In this document: positions 31,924-40,476 of the stretch, in pieces | Layout: the number at the start of each line of letters is the position of its first letter | Position numbering within the stretch: the stretch's first letter is position 1 | Assembly (NCBI RefSeq): GCF_040050925.1 | Contig: NZ_CP157390.1 | Coordinates: 3,038,001-3,102,000, forward strand | DNA: 64,000 nt | DNA from: Leifsonia sp. NPDC080035 | Lineage (GTDB): Bacteria; Actinomycetota; Actinomycetes; Actinomycetales; Microbacteriaceae | Direction of reading: 5' to 3' | Position numbers and translations under genes: made by a program | Notes under the pieces: generated by a model | What the model was told of the DNA's origin: nothing | Database searches by the model: none | The model's input: the letters and a program-made list of their open reading frames with translations, nothing else

Positions 31924-32865
31924 GTGACGGAGCCGGATGACGGGCAGGGGGAGGCCGCGCCCGCGCGACGCCGGGTCTCCCGACGGACGCTGATCGTGAG
32001 CGGTGCGGCCGCGGCGGTGGTCGCGGTGGGCGTCGGAGTGCCGGCGGCATCGCTGGCCGGTGTCCTGCCGGGGCGTTCGACCCTGTACCGGCTGCTCGGT
32101 CTCGATGGGCCGGCGGGGACCGTGCCGCACGTTGAGAGCGGACCCCTGGTGCAGGGCCGATTCCGCTCCGGCGCGCGGCTCGGGGCCGACTGCGGATGGA
32201 CCATCGCGTACCCGCCCGGGAGCGGGCCGGGCGACCGCCTCCCCGTGGCCGTCGTCCTGCACGGCTATTCGAACACGCACAGCACGGCCTTCGGCGCACA
32301 CGCGCACGGGCTGGAGGCCTTCCTCGCGCAGTACGTGGCCGACGGAGGCCAGCCGTACGCCATCGCCTCGGTCGACGGCGGCAACACCTACTGGCACCCG
32401 CGGCACTCCGGCGAGGACGCGTCGGCGATGGTGGTGGACGAGTTCCTGCCGCTGCTCGGCCGGCACGGCCTCGACACCGAGCGGATCGGACTTCTTGGCT
32501 GGTCGATGGGCGGATACGGCGCCCTCCGGCTGGCCGGAGTGCTCGGCCCGAGCCGGGTCGCGGCCGTCGCCGCGGCGAGCCCGGCGCTCTGGCACGCGTT
32601 CCCGCAGACCCCGCACGGCTCCTTCGACGACGCGGCGGATTTCGCGCGCAACACCGTCTTCGGACGCCAGGATGCGCTCGAGGGCGTCGCCGTTCGCGTC
32701 GACTGCGGCACCGGCGACGGGTTCTGCGCTAACGACGAGGACTATGTCGCGGGGTTCGCGTCCCGGCCCGCCGGTGGCTTCACGGCCGGCGGGCACAACA
32801 ACGCGTACTGGCTGCGCATGAACCCGGCGCACGTCGCGTTCGTGGGCCGCGCCCTCACTCCATGA
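31924..32865 (+). CDS. Tat-exported alpha/beta hydrolase
   Basis: This 313-aa hydrolase starts with a twin-arginine signal: basic region ARRRVSRRTLIVSG at 14-27, then a hydrophobic stretch to about residue 47. The hydrolase domain has VVLHGYSN at 110-117 (oxyanion region) and the nucleophile elbow GWSMGG with Ser194. The late segment TAGGHNNAYW supplies the catalytic His. The closest type is the esterase/acyltransferase D-like fold. Export folded through Tat suggests a cofactor-free enzyme acting at the cell surface. Confidence 0.8.
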   Translation: MTEPDDGQGEAAPARRRVSRRTLIVSGAAAAVVAVGVGVPAASLAGVLPGRSTLYRLLGLDGPAGTVPHVESGPLVQGRFRSGARLGADCGWTIAYPPGSGPGDRLPVAVVLHGYSNTHSTAFGAHAHGLEAFLAQYVADGGQPYAIASVDGGNTYWHPRHSGEDASAMVVDEFLPLLGRHGLDTERIGLLGWSMGGYGALRLAGVLGPSRVAAVAAASPALWHAFPQTPHGSFDDAADFARNTVFGRQDALEGVAVRVDCGTGDGFCANDEDYVAGFASRPAGGFTAGGHNNAYWLRMNPAHVAFVGRALTP

Positions 32866-32887
32866 GTCCGGGCGGACACCCGGGGGA

Positions 32888-33556
32888 TCAGGACGCAGCG
32901 AAGCGAGCGTGAACCTGGACCTCGATGGTCAGCTCCTCCGGTTTGAGGGCGAGAGCGGCGCCGCCGAGGTCGGCCGAGGCCGCGCGGGCGAACATCGGCT
33001 GCGGGGGCTGGCCGGGAGCGGACGTGTCGCCGAGCATCCCGGGGTCGCTGAGCGCGAGCGGACGGACGCCGCTCAGCCCGAGGCTGGTGGCGTACACGGT
33101 CGCCTTGGCGACGGCGTTCTCCACCGCCCGACGGCGCGCCTCCTGCGTGAGGCTCTGCCGCCGCGCCTCGGTGAGCGTCCAGCTGACGCCCTGCACCGTG
33201 ACACCCTCCTGCAGGGACACGACGCCGACCCAGTCGGACAGCGCGCTCAGGTCGGAGAAGGTCGCGTCGATGCCGATCTGCGCGTGATAGACCGGGTCGG
33301 ACCGGTGGCCGTCCTGGTTCCACGGCCGCTCGCCCCACACCCGCATCTGGTCGGAGGACCAGTGTGTGACGGGGCCGCTCTGCGGCTGGTGCAGGTCGCG
33401 CAGCTCGCTGACGAGGGAGGCGTGGCGCTGCGTCGCGAGAGCCAGCGCCTCCTGGCGATCGGGTCCCTCGTACTCGACCTGCAGGTGCACGGCGCCGCGC
33501 TCCGCGGGGTGCCGCAGCTCGTACTCGCCCTGGACGGTGATGATCGTGTCGGCCAT
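32888..33556 (-). CDS. SIMPL domain-containing protein
   Basis: This 222-aa protein of the SIMPL (DUF541) family begins ITVQGEYELRHPAERGAVHL and contains SLTQEARRRAVENAVAKATVYA and LSGVRPLALSD, the conserved helix and strand of the domain. Members have been linked to signalling and outer-surface functions, but this copy has no signal peptide, so it is probably cytoplasmic. The ATG at 33556 was chosen over upstream starts because the conserved domain begins within five residues. It is divergent from the tmRNA gene. Confidence 0.75.
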   Translation of the reverse strand: MADTIITVQGEYELRHPAERGAVHLQVEYEGPDRQEALALATQRHASLVSELRDLHQPQSGPVTHWSSDQMRVWGERPWNQDGHRSDPVYHAQIGIDATFSDLSALSDWVGVVSLQEGVTVQGVSWTLTEARRQSLTQEARRRAVENAVAKATVYATSLGLSGVRPLALSDPGMLGDTSAPGQPPQPMFARAASADLGGAALALKPEELTIEVQVHARFAAS

Positions 33557-33683
33557 CCACCGATCGTGGCATAGAAGGAAGCCGCCGGTTGTTGTATGCT
33601 TAGAAGCTCGCCCGAGTGGCGAGGACTGTATCTGTGACAACTCAACAGCGCGTGACAACGACCCGGCCGCACGGCCGTCGCAT

Positions 33684-34079
33684 GGGGATGATCGGTTTCG
33701 ACATTGTCTGCGAGAGTGTGAGAAGCGGGTCGAGGATGCATGGTTATCTCGTTAACGATCCATGCGAAAAAATAAGTGCCAATAACAAGAGCACTGTCTC
33801 GGCCAAGGCCGACTTCGCCCTCGCGGCGTAAGTTCCCCTTCGCCATTTGAAGAGACCGTCAGACCGGGAATCGTTCTCTACCCGGATCCTGGCGTCAGCT
33901 AGAGAACTTGCTTCTGCGTTGAGCATCAGGGCGCAGAGGGACTTCCACTGATACTGGGCCCGTCGGAGCAGGTGCCAGCGACAAGCTCCGGGGCCGAGAA
34001 AGCGACTTCACTGGCTACGCCCGTAGAAGGCACATGACCACAGCAGTGGACGGGGGTTCGATTCCCCCCATCTCCACCA
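33684..34079 (+). ncRNA. ssrA: transfer-messenger RNA (tmRNA)
   Basis: The 396-nt gene encodes the RNA that rescues stalled ribosomes. The 5' end GGGGATGATCGGTTTCGACA and the 3' end CATCTCC-A-CCA pair into the acceptor stem, with a T-arm (GGTTCGATTCC) upstream; CCA is encoded. The tag frame starts with GCC at 33778 and reads ANNKSTVSAKADFALAA before TAA at 33829-33831. SmpB is encoded nearby. TATGCT at about 33596-33601 is a possible -10 box of a longer precursor. It is followed by a very long palindrome that probably ends transcription. Confidence 0.97.
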
Positions 34080-34115
34080 TTCGGTCGCTGTCACGCGTTG
34101 TTGAGCCTCGCGGCC

Positions 34116-34163
34116 ACACACGAACAGGGCCCTTTCCGCGCGGAAAGGGCCCTGTTCGTGTGT
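34116..34163. terminator. 48-bp perfect palindrome between ssrA and the DUF4127 gene
   Basis: The two arms of 24 bases are perfectly complementary with no loop bases left over (centre CGCG at 34138-34141). It sits between the tmRNA 3' end (34079) and the end of the convergent DUF4127 gene (34185), so it would act as a bidirectional intrinsic-type terminator. No T-run follows on either side. Confidence 0.75.
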
Positions 34164-34184
34164 ACGCCGCGGGTCGCGGTGCCC

Positions 34185-35723
34185 TCAGCGCTCGCTGGGC
34201 TCGAGCGTCAGCTCGACCTCGAAACTGCGCCGCCAGGGGAGCCGGAGCGACGTCAGCGTCCAGTCCTCGCCCGGGAGCTCGTCCCGCAGGGTGTCGCGCA
34301 GGCGATCGGCGATCGCGCGCTCTGCCCTGGCGACGACCTCGTCGTCGGCCACCGGCAGGTGATCGGGGAACAGCGCCGGCCCGTCCTCGGAGCGAACGAC
34401 CGCCTGGTAGGCGTAGTCGTCGAGGAGGCGGGTCAACAGGGCCTGGCGGACCGCGGAGCGGGCGCGCCGTGCGTCCCGATCCGACGCCCCGCGGCCGACC
34501 AGCGCGGCGACGGTCGTCGCGATCACGCCGCCCAGCGTGTTCCCCGCGGTGTTCCAGCCGCCGAAGGCGATCAGCTCGCCGAGCGCACCCGCGCGGCCGA
34601 GCGCGCGGACCAGCTCCGCGTCCGCACCGTTGGGGTAGCGGACATCGGCGACCGCGACCGCGTTGCCCCGACCGAGCTCCTCGCGGACGGCCGCGGCGGT
34701 CCGCTCGACCGCGTTCGCGTCGTGACGGTCGGGGTGCCCGCCGAACATGTCGTGACGCTCGGGATCCGGCGCGTGCACCACGAGCACGGCATCGGCTTCG
34801 GCGTGGGCTTCCGCGAGCGACGCCCCGGAGGCGCGCAGCTGGCGGTTGATCGATTCGGAGAGCGGCACGTTCTCGTACGGTGGTGTGCGGTCGAGGCCAC
34901 CGGGCTCTCGGCAGGAGACGCGGACGGACGGGCGTGCGCCCGCGGTCTGAGCGATGGCCCGCGCCACGAGGGCGGCGCCCACCTCGTCGGCTCCCGGATA
35001 CATGAGCACGGTGTCCCCGGCGGGCAGGAAGCGCATCCAGTGCCGCAGCCACTGCTGTTCGGCGGAGCCCGCGGAGTGGGTGGCGGTGTCGTCCGCGGTC
35101 ACCGCGAGGAAGTCGATCGCGCCCTCGTCGACGAGGGTCAGGGCGGTCAGGTTGACGATGTGGTTGCGAACGCGGCGCCGGGCGAAGTCGGAGACGATCT
35201 CGGCGGGCACGTCGGTGAGCTCGCTCAGCGACACGTCGTCCGAGGAGGCGTCGAGACGGTGCACGGCGCCGCCGAGGGCGTGCAGTTCCTTGCCGTACGA
35301 GGTCCAGTACCCGGGCTCCTCGGCTGCCGAGTACGAGTTGCTCGCCCGCATGACGAGCGAGACGGCGCTGATGACGAGGCCCGGCCGTTCCCGCTTCAGC
35401 CGCCGCAGCACGTCGAGCTGAGCGAGCGCCACGGTGGTCGCATCCTCGCTGATGCGGCTGGCGATCAGGCCGCCGTAGCAGAGCATGTCCAGCGAGACGA
35501 CGAGGTGCGTCGTCGCGGGATCGAGCGCGCGCTCGCGCAGCCAGGCGGCAAGCTCCGCGATGTCCCCGGGCTGGCGGTAAGAGGGCAGGATGCGCTCCGG
35601 CGGGACGTCCAGTGAATACCCGCCGACGCGGGCGACATCCTGCGGGAGCAGCACGTTCACCGGGCGGTCGTCGAGGGGGAGGAGGGCGATGCGGGGACGG
35701 GATGCGGCGGCGCCGGCGGCCAT
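34185..35723 (-). CDS. DUF4127 family protein
   Basis: This 512-aa protein belongs to DUF4127. Recognisable parts are RIALLPLDDRPVN near the N-terminus, DMLCYGGLIASR at about 78-89, MYPGADEVG, ENVPL and FGGWNTAGNTLGG. It has no signal peptide and no known catalytic triad. Members commonly neighbour sugar ABC transporters; a sugar-related enzyme activity is inferred only. The ATG is placed one base after the stop of the GntR gene, with AAGGAG inside that gene, so both are co-translated. It is divergent from the ABC-NanE-ROK operon. Confidence 0.8.
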   Translation of the reverse strand: MAAGAAASRPRIALLPLDDRPVNVLLPQDVARVGGYSLDVPPERILPSYRQPGDIAELAAWLRERALDPATTHLVVSLDMLCYGGLIASRISEDATTVALAQLDVLRRLKRERPGLVISAVSLVMRASNSYSAAEEPGYWTSYGKELHALGGAVHRLDASSDDVSLSELTDVPAEIVSDFARRRVRNHIVNLTALTLVDEGAIDFLAVTADDTATHSAGSAEQQWLRHWMRFLPAGDTVLMYPGADEVGAALVARAIAQTAGARPSVRVSCREPGGLDRTPPYENVPLSESINRQLRASGASLAEAHAEADAVLVVHAPDPERHDMFGGHPDRHDANAVERTAAAVREELGRGNAVAVADVRYPNGADAELVRALGRAGALGELIAFGGWNTAGNTLGGVIATTVAALVGRGASDRDARRARSAVRQALLTRLLDDYAYQAVVRSEDGPALFPDHLPVADDEVVARAERAIADRLRDTLRDELPGEDWTLTSLRLPWRRSFEVELTLEPSER

Positions 35724-35724
35724 G

Positions 35725-36489
35725 TCAGGACTCCTTGGGGATGCTCGTGCGGGCGATGGACAGGGTGTACGAGTAGCGGTCGCCCCGGTAGAGCGACTGG
35801 GCGAACTCGACGGCGCGACCGCGCGCGTCGTACGCCGTCCGCTGGACGAGGAACGCGGGGGAGAACGGCGGCACCTGCAGCTCGGCCGCATCCTCCTGGC
35901 CGAGGACGGTCGCCTGGATCTGCTGGTCGGCGCGCACGACGTCGATCCCGAAGCGATCCGCGAGGTCGTCGTAGAGCGAGTCGCCGTGGATGCCGTCCTC
36001 GAGCCCCGGGACGAGCTCCGCCGGGAGACGGGTGGTCTCCAGGCACATGGGCGCCCCGTTCGCGGTCCGCACGCGGCGGATCAGCACGACCGGGAGCGCG
36101 GGGCTCAGGCCCAGCGCGTAGCCGACCGCCATGCCCGCGGGCTCGACGGACAGGCTCACCGAGAGTGAGCCCGGCACCATGTCGCGCTGCCGCATGTCCT
36201 CCGAGAACGAGGTGAACTCCAGCGTCTTGCTGATCGGGGTGGCGCTGACGAACGTGCCGGACCCCTGCACGCGGTACACCATCCCGTGCCGCTCGAGGTC
36301 ATCGATCGCCCGGCGGATCGTGAGCCGGTTGACCCCGAACGACGCCGCGAGGTCGCGCTCGGTGGGGAGCTTCTCGTGCGCGCTCATCCCGCTCTCGATC
36401 TGCGCCTTCAGATAGCGCCGGACCGTCTCCTGCTTGGTGAGCTCTCCGGCCGGTTCCCCCGGGCTCATGACACTCGTACTGACAGCCAT
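35725..36489 (-). CDS. GntR/HutC-family transcriptional regulator
   Basis: This 254-aa regulator has an N-terminal winged helix (LPTERDLAASFGVNRLTIRR and RAIDDLERHGMVYRVQGSGTF) and a C-terminal UbiC-type ligand domain of the HutC subfamily (about 85-250), which binds a phosphorylated sugar in relatives such as NagR/DasR. The ATG 36489 follows AAGAGG; a longer GTG start at 36519 would run into the operator. Two operator-like sites lie just upstream. It likely represses its own DUF4127 operon and the divergent sugar operon. Confidence 0.88.
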   Translation of the reverse strand: MAVSTSVMSPGEPAGELTKQETVRRYLKAQIESGMSAHEKLPTERDLAASFGVNRLTIRRAIDDLERHGMVYRVQGSGTFVSATPISKTLEFTSFSEDMRQRDMVPGSLSVSLSVEPAGMAVGYALGLSPALPVVLIRRVRTANGAPMCLETTRLPAELVPGLEDGIHGDSLYDDLADRFGIDVVRADQQIQATVLGQEDAAELQVPPFSPAFLVQRTAYDARGRAVEFAQSLYRGDRYSYTLSIARTSIPKES

Positions 36490-36507
36490 TCCGACCTCTT
36501 CACCTTC

Positions 36508-36523
36508 ATTGGTATGCACCAAT
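36508..36523. promoter_or_regulatory. 16-bp perfect dyad ATTGGT-ATGC-ACCAAT, candidate GntR operator
   Basis: The arms of 6 bases are fully complementary around a 4-base centre, as in sites of HutC-type regulators (TGGT...ACCA core). The site begins 19 nt upstream of the GntR start codon in the divergent gap. It should serve autoregulation and control of the divergent operon. Binding by this GntR is inferred. Confidence 0.55.
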
Positions 36524-36573
36524 ATGTTGACTCCATGCCGCCCCCTCTGTCAATATCGCTTCAATCACAACGA

Positions 36574-36589
36574 GGTGGTCCGCTCCAAT
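36574..36589. promoter_or_regulatory. second, imperfect operator-like site
   Basis: GGTGGTCCGCTCCAAT resembles the perfect dyad upstream: on the other strand it reads ATTGGAGCGGACCACC, keeping the outer ATTGG and the ACCA. Its centre lies 66 bp from the first site, about six helical turns, and 44 nt before the solute-binding protein start. Confidence 0.35.
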
Positions 36590-36632
36590 CACATCATCTC
36601 GCCCCAACGTCCGAGAAAATGGAGTACACAGA

Positions 36633-37916
36633 ATGAAGACCAAACGGTCCCGCCGCTCCCGCGTCGTCGCTCTCGCGGCGTCCGCGCTCGTCGCGCTCCC
36701 GCTCGCCGCCTGCTCGTCAAACGGAGCGGGCGACGGCCCCACCACGATCACCTTCTCGTACTTGTGGGGCGGTGCGGAAGCGAAGTCGCTGGAGAAGATC
36801 ATCGCGGACTTCAACGCGAGCCAGAAGGACATCGTCGTCAAGGGCGTGTCCAGCCCCGACGCGCAGAAGCAACTCACGTCCATGTCGTCCTCCAGCGGGT
36901 CGTTCGATATCTCGGACAACTTCGGAGACAGCGTCGGCGCATGGGCGTCGAAGGGGATCATCGCCCCGCTCGACGACTACCTGAAGGCCGACAAGGTCGA
37001 TACGGGCGACTTCGTCCCGAGTGCCATGGACCAGATGCGGTTCAAGGGCAAGACCTACGCGCTGCCGATCGCGGTTCACAGCCTGCAATTGGTGTACAAC
37101 AAGAAGCTGCTCGCCGAGGCGGGCATCCAGCCGCCGAAGACGATGGACGAGCTGGCGGCGGCCGCTGCGGCGCTCACCAAGACGGACGCGAACGGGGCCA
37201 TCACCCAGCTCGGGCTCGGCTCCTCCAACTACAGCAGCACACTCGAGGCGATCGGCATCGCGTTCGGGGGGAAGTGGACGGACGACAAGGGTCCGACCCC
37301 CACCGATGCGGGCAACATCGCGGGCCTCACCTGGTACCAGGACAACATCGTCAAGAAGGTCGGCGCCGACAAGCTCGCCGCGTTCAAGGGCGGCGAGGGT
37401 CAGTACCTCTCAGCCCAGGACCCGCTGTACTCGGGCAAGATGGCGATGCGCTTCGACGGCGAGTGGACGGCTGTCAGCGCGGCGACCGCGGCGCCGGACT
37501 TGGATTGGGGCGTGACGGCCATCCCCGCCGGCGACCCGAAGTACGAGAACTCGACAATGGTCTCCTCCAGCACGCTGTTCATCCCGTCGAACTCGAAGCA
37601 CAAGGAGCAGGCGGCGACGTTCCTGGCGTACCTCGTCAGCGAGAAGCCGATGACCGACTTCTCGCTGGCGCTCGGCAACCTGCCCGCCCGCACGTCGCTC
37701 CTCGACAGCGACGCCTATTCGAGTCTGAAGAACTTCTCGGTCTGGGCGGAGGCGCTGAAGAGCCCGAACGCGGTCTCCCTGGCGAGCGCGCCGTACTCCG
37801 CCGAATACGCGACCGACCTCGCGGCGGCCTTCGACGACGTGGTCCGCGACGCGGCGACGCCGAAGCAGGCCCTCGAGGGGGTCGAGAAGCGGGTCTCGAG
37901 CTATGCCACTCGCTGA
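36633..37916 (+). CDS. sugar ABC transporter substrate-binding lipoprotein
   Basis: This 427-aa extracellular binding protein has a signal peptide with the lipobox LAAC (Cys27), so it is lipid-anchored. Family-1 solute-binding features are TITFSYLWGG, the aromatic and polar sugar site, and VSSSTLFIPSNSKHKEQA. It opens the importer operon with two permease genes. The GGAG site precedes the ATG at 36633. The sugar is probably an amino sugar or a sialic-acid breakdown product given the downstream epimerase; this is inferred from context. It ends 13 nt inside the next gene. Confidence 0.9.
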   Translation: MKTKRSRRSRVVALAASALVALPLAACSSNGAGDGPTTITFSYLWGGAEAKSLEKIIADFNASQKDIVVKGVSSPDAQKQLTSMSSSSGSFDISDNFGDSVGAWASKGIIAPLDDYLKADKVDTGDFVPSAMDQMRFKGKTYALPIAVHSLQLVYNKKLLAEAGIQPPKTMDELAAAAAALTKTDANGAITQLGLGSSNYSSTLEAIGIAFGGKWTDDKGPTPTDAGNIAGLTWYQDNIVKKVGADKLAAFKGGEGQYLSAQDPLYSGKMAMRFDGEWTAVSAATAAPDLDWGVTAIPAGDPKYENSTMVSSSTLFIPSNSKHKEQAATFLAYLVSEKPMTDFSLALGNLPARTSLLDSDAYSSLKNFSVWAEALKSPNAVSLASAPYSAEYATDLAAAFDDVVRDAATPKQALEGVEKRVSSYATR

Positions 37917-38892
37917 CGCCTCGACCGAGGCCCGGCGGGGGACCGCGGGGCCGGCAGCGGACACCGCTGCCGGCCCCCGCCCCGGCCGGCCGCGGCGGGT
38001 CTCCCGCAGGACCTTCTGGCTCGGGATGGCGTTCGCCTCCCCGTTCCTCGTCGGCTTCGCCGTGCTCTACGGCTACCCGATCCTCGCGTCGGCGTACTAC
38101 AGCTTCACCGACTTCAACCTGTTCCAGGCCCCGCAGTGGGTCGGCCTCGACAACTACACCGGGCTGTTCGACGACCCGAACTTCTGGAAGTCGCTCTGGA
38201 ACACGCTCTACCTGACGATCTTCGGCGTCCCCATCGCCCTCGCCATCGCCCTGGCCGGAGCGCACCTCCTGAACTTCCCCGTGCGCGGTCAGCCGCTCTA
38301 CCGGGCCCTCGTCTACCTGCCCTCCATCGTCCCGATGGTCGTCGGCGGGTACCTGTGGCGCTGGCTGCTGAACACCCAGTACGGGTTCGTGAACTACTTC
38401 CTCTCCCTGTTCGGGGTGGACGGGCCCAACTGGCTGCAGGAGCCGGACTGGTCGAAGCCGTCCATCCTGCTGATGACGTGGTGGACGGTCGGCGGGACGA
38501 TGATCATCTTCCTCGCGGCGCTGAAGGACGTCCCGCACGAGCTGTACGAGGCGGCCGAGCTCGACGGCGCGGGAGCGTGGCGCCGGTTCACGAACGTGAC
38601 CTGGCCGGTGATCAGCCCGATCACGCTGTTCCAGGTGATCGTCAGCCTGATCGGCTTCCTGCAGATCTTCACCCAGCCCTACCTGCTCTCGCAGGAGCGG
38701 CTCAACTCGGCGAGCGCCGGCCCCGGCGGGTCGATGCTCACCTACGCGATGTACCTCTACCAGAACGCGTTCGTGTTCCTGAAGATGGGCTACGCGTCGG
38801 CGATGGCGTGGATCCTCTTCCTCGTCACGCTCGTCGTGACACTCATCGTGCTGGCCACGTCGAAGAGATGGGTTCACTATGGCTCTGACTGA
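37903..38892 (+). CDS. sugar ABC transporter permease (MalF type)
   Basis: This 329-aa membrane permease has six spans and the cytoplasmic EAA loop ELYEAAELDGAGAWRRFTNVTWPVI, which contacts an ATPase. A Pro-rich, Arg-rich N-terminal stretch precedes the first span. It overlaps the binding-protein gene and the second permease gene by 14 nt each, indicating translational coupling. No ATPase is present in the operon, so a shared MsmK/MalK-type ATPase encoded elsewhere is needed. Confidence 0.9.
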   Translation: MPLADASTEARRGTAGPAADTAAGPRPGRPRRVSRRTFWLGMAFASPFLVGFAVLYGYPILASAYYSFTDFNLFQAPQWVGLDNYTGLFDDPNFWKSLWNTLYLTIFGVPIALAIALAGAHLLNFPVRGQPLYRALVYLPSIVPMVVGGYLWRWLLNTQYGFVNYFLSLFGVDGPNWLQEPDWSKPSILLMTWWTVGGTMIIFLAALKDVPHELYEAAELDGAGAWRRFTNVTWPVISPITLFQVIVSLIGFLQIFTQPYLLSQERLNSASAGPGGSMLTYAMYLYQNAFVFLKMGYASAMAWILFLVTLVVTLIVLATSKRWVHYGSD

Positions 38893-39775
38893 AGCACCTC
38901 CGCGGCCGACGGTGGCGCCGCCGCCCGTCCGGAGCACGCGACGGCGGCCGCTCGGGCGACGGCTGACCAGGGCGGCGCGACGCTACGGGCTCGTCATCGT
39001 GCTCTCCCTGCTGTTCCTGTTCCCGCTGCTGACAATGGTGTCCACCGCGTTCAAGCTGCCGAACGACGTGTTCCACTCGCCTCCGACGCTGTGGCCGAGC
39101 GAGTGGACGCTGAGCAACTTCCAGCAGGCGTTCGAGCAGATCCCGGTCGTCCGCTACCTCCTCAACACCCTGCTCGTGACCGGGCTCAGCGTGCTCGGGA
39201 CGGTGATCAGCTGCCCGTTGGTGGCCTATTCGCTGTCGAAGATCCAGTGGGCGGGATCCCGGCCGCTCCTGATCGCGGTGCTGGCGACGATGATGCTGCC
39301 GCCGCAGGTGACCCTCATCCCCGTCTTCCTCATCTGGAACGGCGTCGGGGCGATGGGGACGTACCTGCCGCTGGTGGTGCCCGCGTTCCTCGGCACGCCG
39401 TTCTTCATCTTCATGATCCGGCAGTTCCTCATGAACGTGCCGCGCGAGCTCATCGAGGCGGCCAGGATCGACGGCGCGAGCGAGTTCCGCACCTACGCGA
39501 CCATCGTGCTGCCGATCGCGCGGCCCGCCATCGTCACGGCGGCGATCTTCCAGTTCGTGTGGACGTGGACCGACTTCCTCAACCCGCTCGTGTACCTGAA
39601 CGACGCGCAGAACTACACGCTCTCGATCGGGCTGTACGCGTTCTTCGGACAGAACGACGTAGCCTGGGGTCCGCTGATGGCCGCCTGCGTGCTGTTCACG
39701 CTCCCGGCTCTGCTGATCTTCCTGATCGGGCAGAAGTTCTTCATCGGCGGGGTCAGTGCGGGGGCACTCAAATGA
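38879..39775 (+). CDS. sugar ABC transporter permease (MalG type)
   Basis: This 298-aa permease has six spans and the EAA loop ELIEAARIDGASEFRTYATIVLPIA. An Arg-rich N-terminus of about 30 residues precedes the first span. The stop codon overlaps the start of nanE by 4 nt, linking uptake with metabolism. Together with the previous permease it forms the membrane channel for the bound sugar. Confidence 0.92.
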   Translation: MALTEAPPRPTVAPPPVRSTRRRPLGRRLTRAARRYGLVIVLSLLFLFPLLTMVSTAFKLPNDVFHSPPTLWPSEWTLSNFQQAFEQIPVVRYLLNTLLVTGLSVLGTVISCPLVAYSLSKIQWAGSRPLLIAVLATMMLPPQVTLIPVFLIWNGVGAMGTYLPLVVPAFLGTPFFIFMIRQFLMNVPRELIEAARIDGASEFRTYATIVLPIARPAIVTAAIFQFVWTWTDFLNPLVYLNDAQNYTLSIGLYAFFGQNDVAWGPLMAACVLFTLPALLIFLIGQKFFIGGVSAGALK

Positions 39776-40476
39776 GCATCACGGAGCGGGCGGGCACAGC
39801 GGTCGACGCGCTCGCCGGCGGCCTCGTCGTGTCCGTGCAGGCGAGCGCCGGCAGCCCGCTGCGGAGCACGGCGATCATCGCCGCGCTCGCGGCGGCAGCG
39901 CTGCAGAGCGGGCCGGCAGGGCTCCGAGTCAACGGCCCTGCCGACATCGCAGCCGTGCGCGGCCTGACGGACCGTCCGATCATCGGGCTGCACAAGGTGG
40001 ACAACGGCACGCGGAACATCATCACGCCGACGGTGGAACTCGCGGCGGGACTGGTCGCGGCCGGTGCGGACATCGTGGCCGTGGATGCGACGAGGGAGGC
40101 GCTCGGCGACGACTTCGACCACATCCGCCGGGTGGCGGAGGCGACCGGGCGTCCGGTCATGGCGGACGTCTCCACCCTCGAGGAGGGACTGCTCGCCTGG
40201 GAGGCCGGTGCCACGCTGGTCGGCAGCACCCTCTCCGGGTACACACCGGAGAGCGCGGGGGACCACGTCGGACCGGACCTGGAGCTCGTGCGTGCGCTGA
40301 CGCTGGCGGGGGTGAGAACCGTCGCGGAGGGGCGGTTCACGACGCCCGACGAGGTGCGGGAAGCGTTCCGCATCGGTGCGCACGCCGTCGTCGTCGGCGG
40401 CGCGGTGACCGACCCTGCGGCGATCGCGGCCCGGTTCATCGCCGCTGCTCCGCTCGCCGCGCGGACCCGCTCGTGA
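39772..40476 (+). CDS. nanE: N-acylglucosamine-6-phosphate (ManNAc-6-P) 2-epimerase
   Basis: This 234-aa TIM-barrel epimerase turns ManNAc-6-phosphate into GlcNAc-6-phosphate. MADVSTLEEGLLAWEAGA and GSTLSGYTPESAG are the family signatures, and GRFTTPDEVREAFRIGAHAV with VVGGAVTDP is the phosphate-binding end. The N-terminal substrate strand deviates (GLHKVDNGTRNI in place of the usual K-RDYP pattern), so the exact substrate may differ. The ATG overlaps the permease stop, and its TGA overlaps the kinase GTG. Confidence 0.85.
   Translation: MSITERAGTAVDALAGGLVVSVQASAGSPLRSTAIIAALAAAALQSGPAGLRVNGPADIAAVRGLTDRPIIGLHKVDNGTRNIITPTVELAAGLVAAGADIVAVDATREALGDDFDHIRRVAEATGRPVMADVSTLEEGLLAWEAGATLVGSTLSGYTPESAGDHVGPDLELVRALTLAGVRTVAEGRFTTPDEVREAFRIGAHAVVVGGAVTDPAAIAARFIAAAPLAARTRS

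Noticed and set aside
32909..33574. 221-codon rightward frame opposite the SIMPL gene
   Set aside because: Antisense to the SIMPL protein, which has recognisable family motifs; the opposite frame has none.
33616..33831. 71-codon open frame in the tmRNA region
   Set aside because: It begins before the tmRNA 5' end and merely runs on into the tag frame (ANNKSTVSAKADFALAA). The RNA secondary structure and family match account for the sequence.
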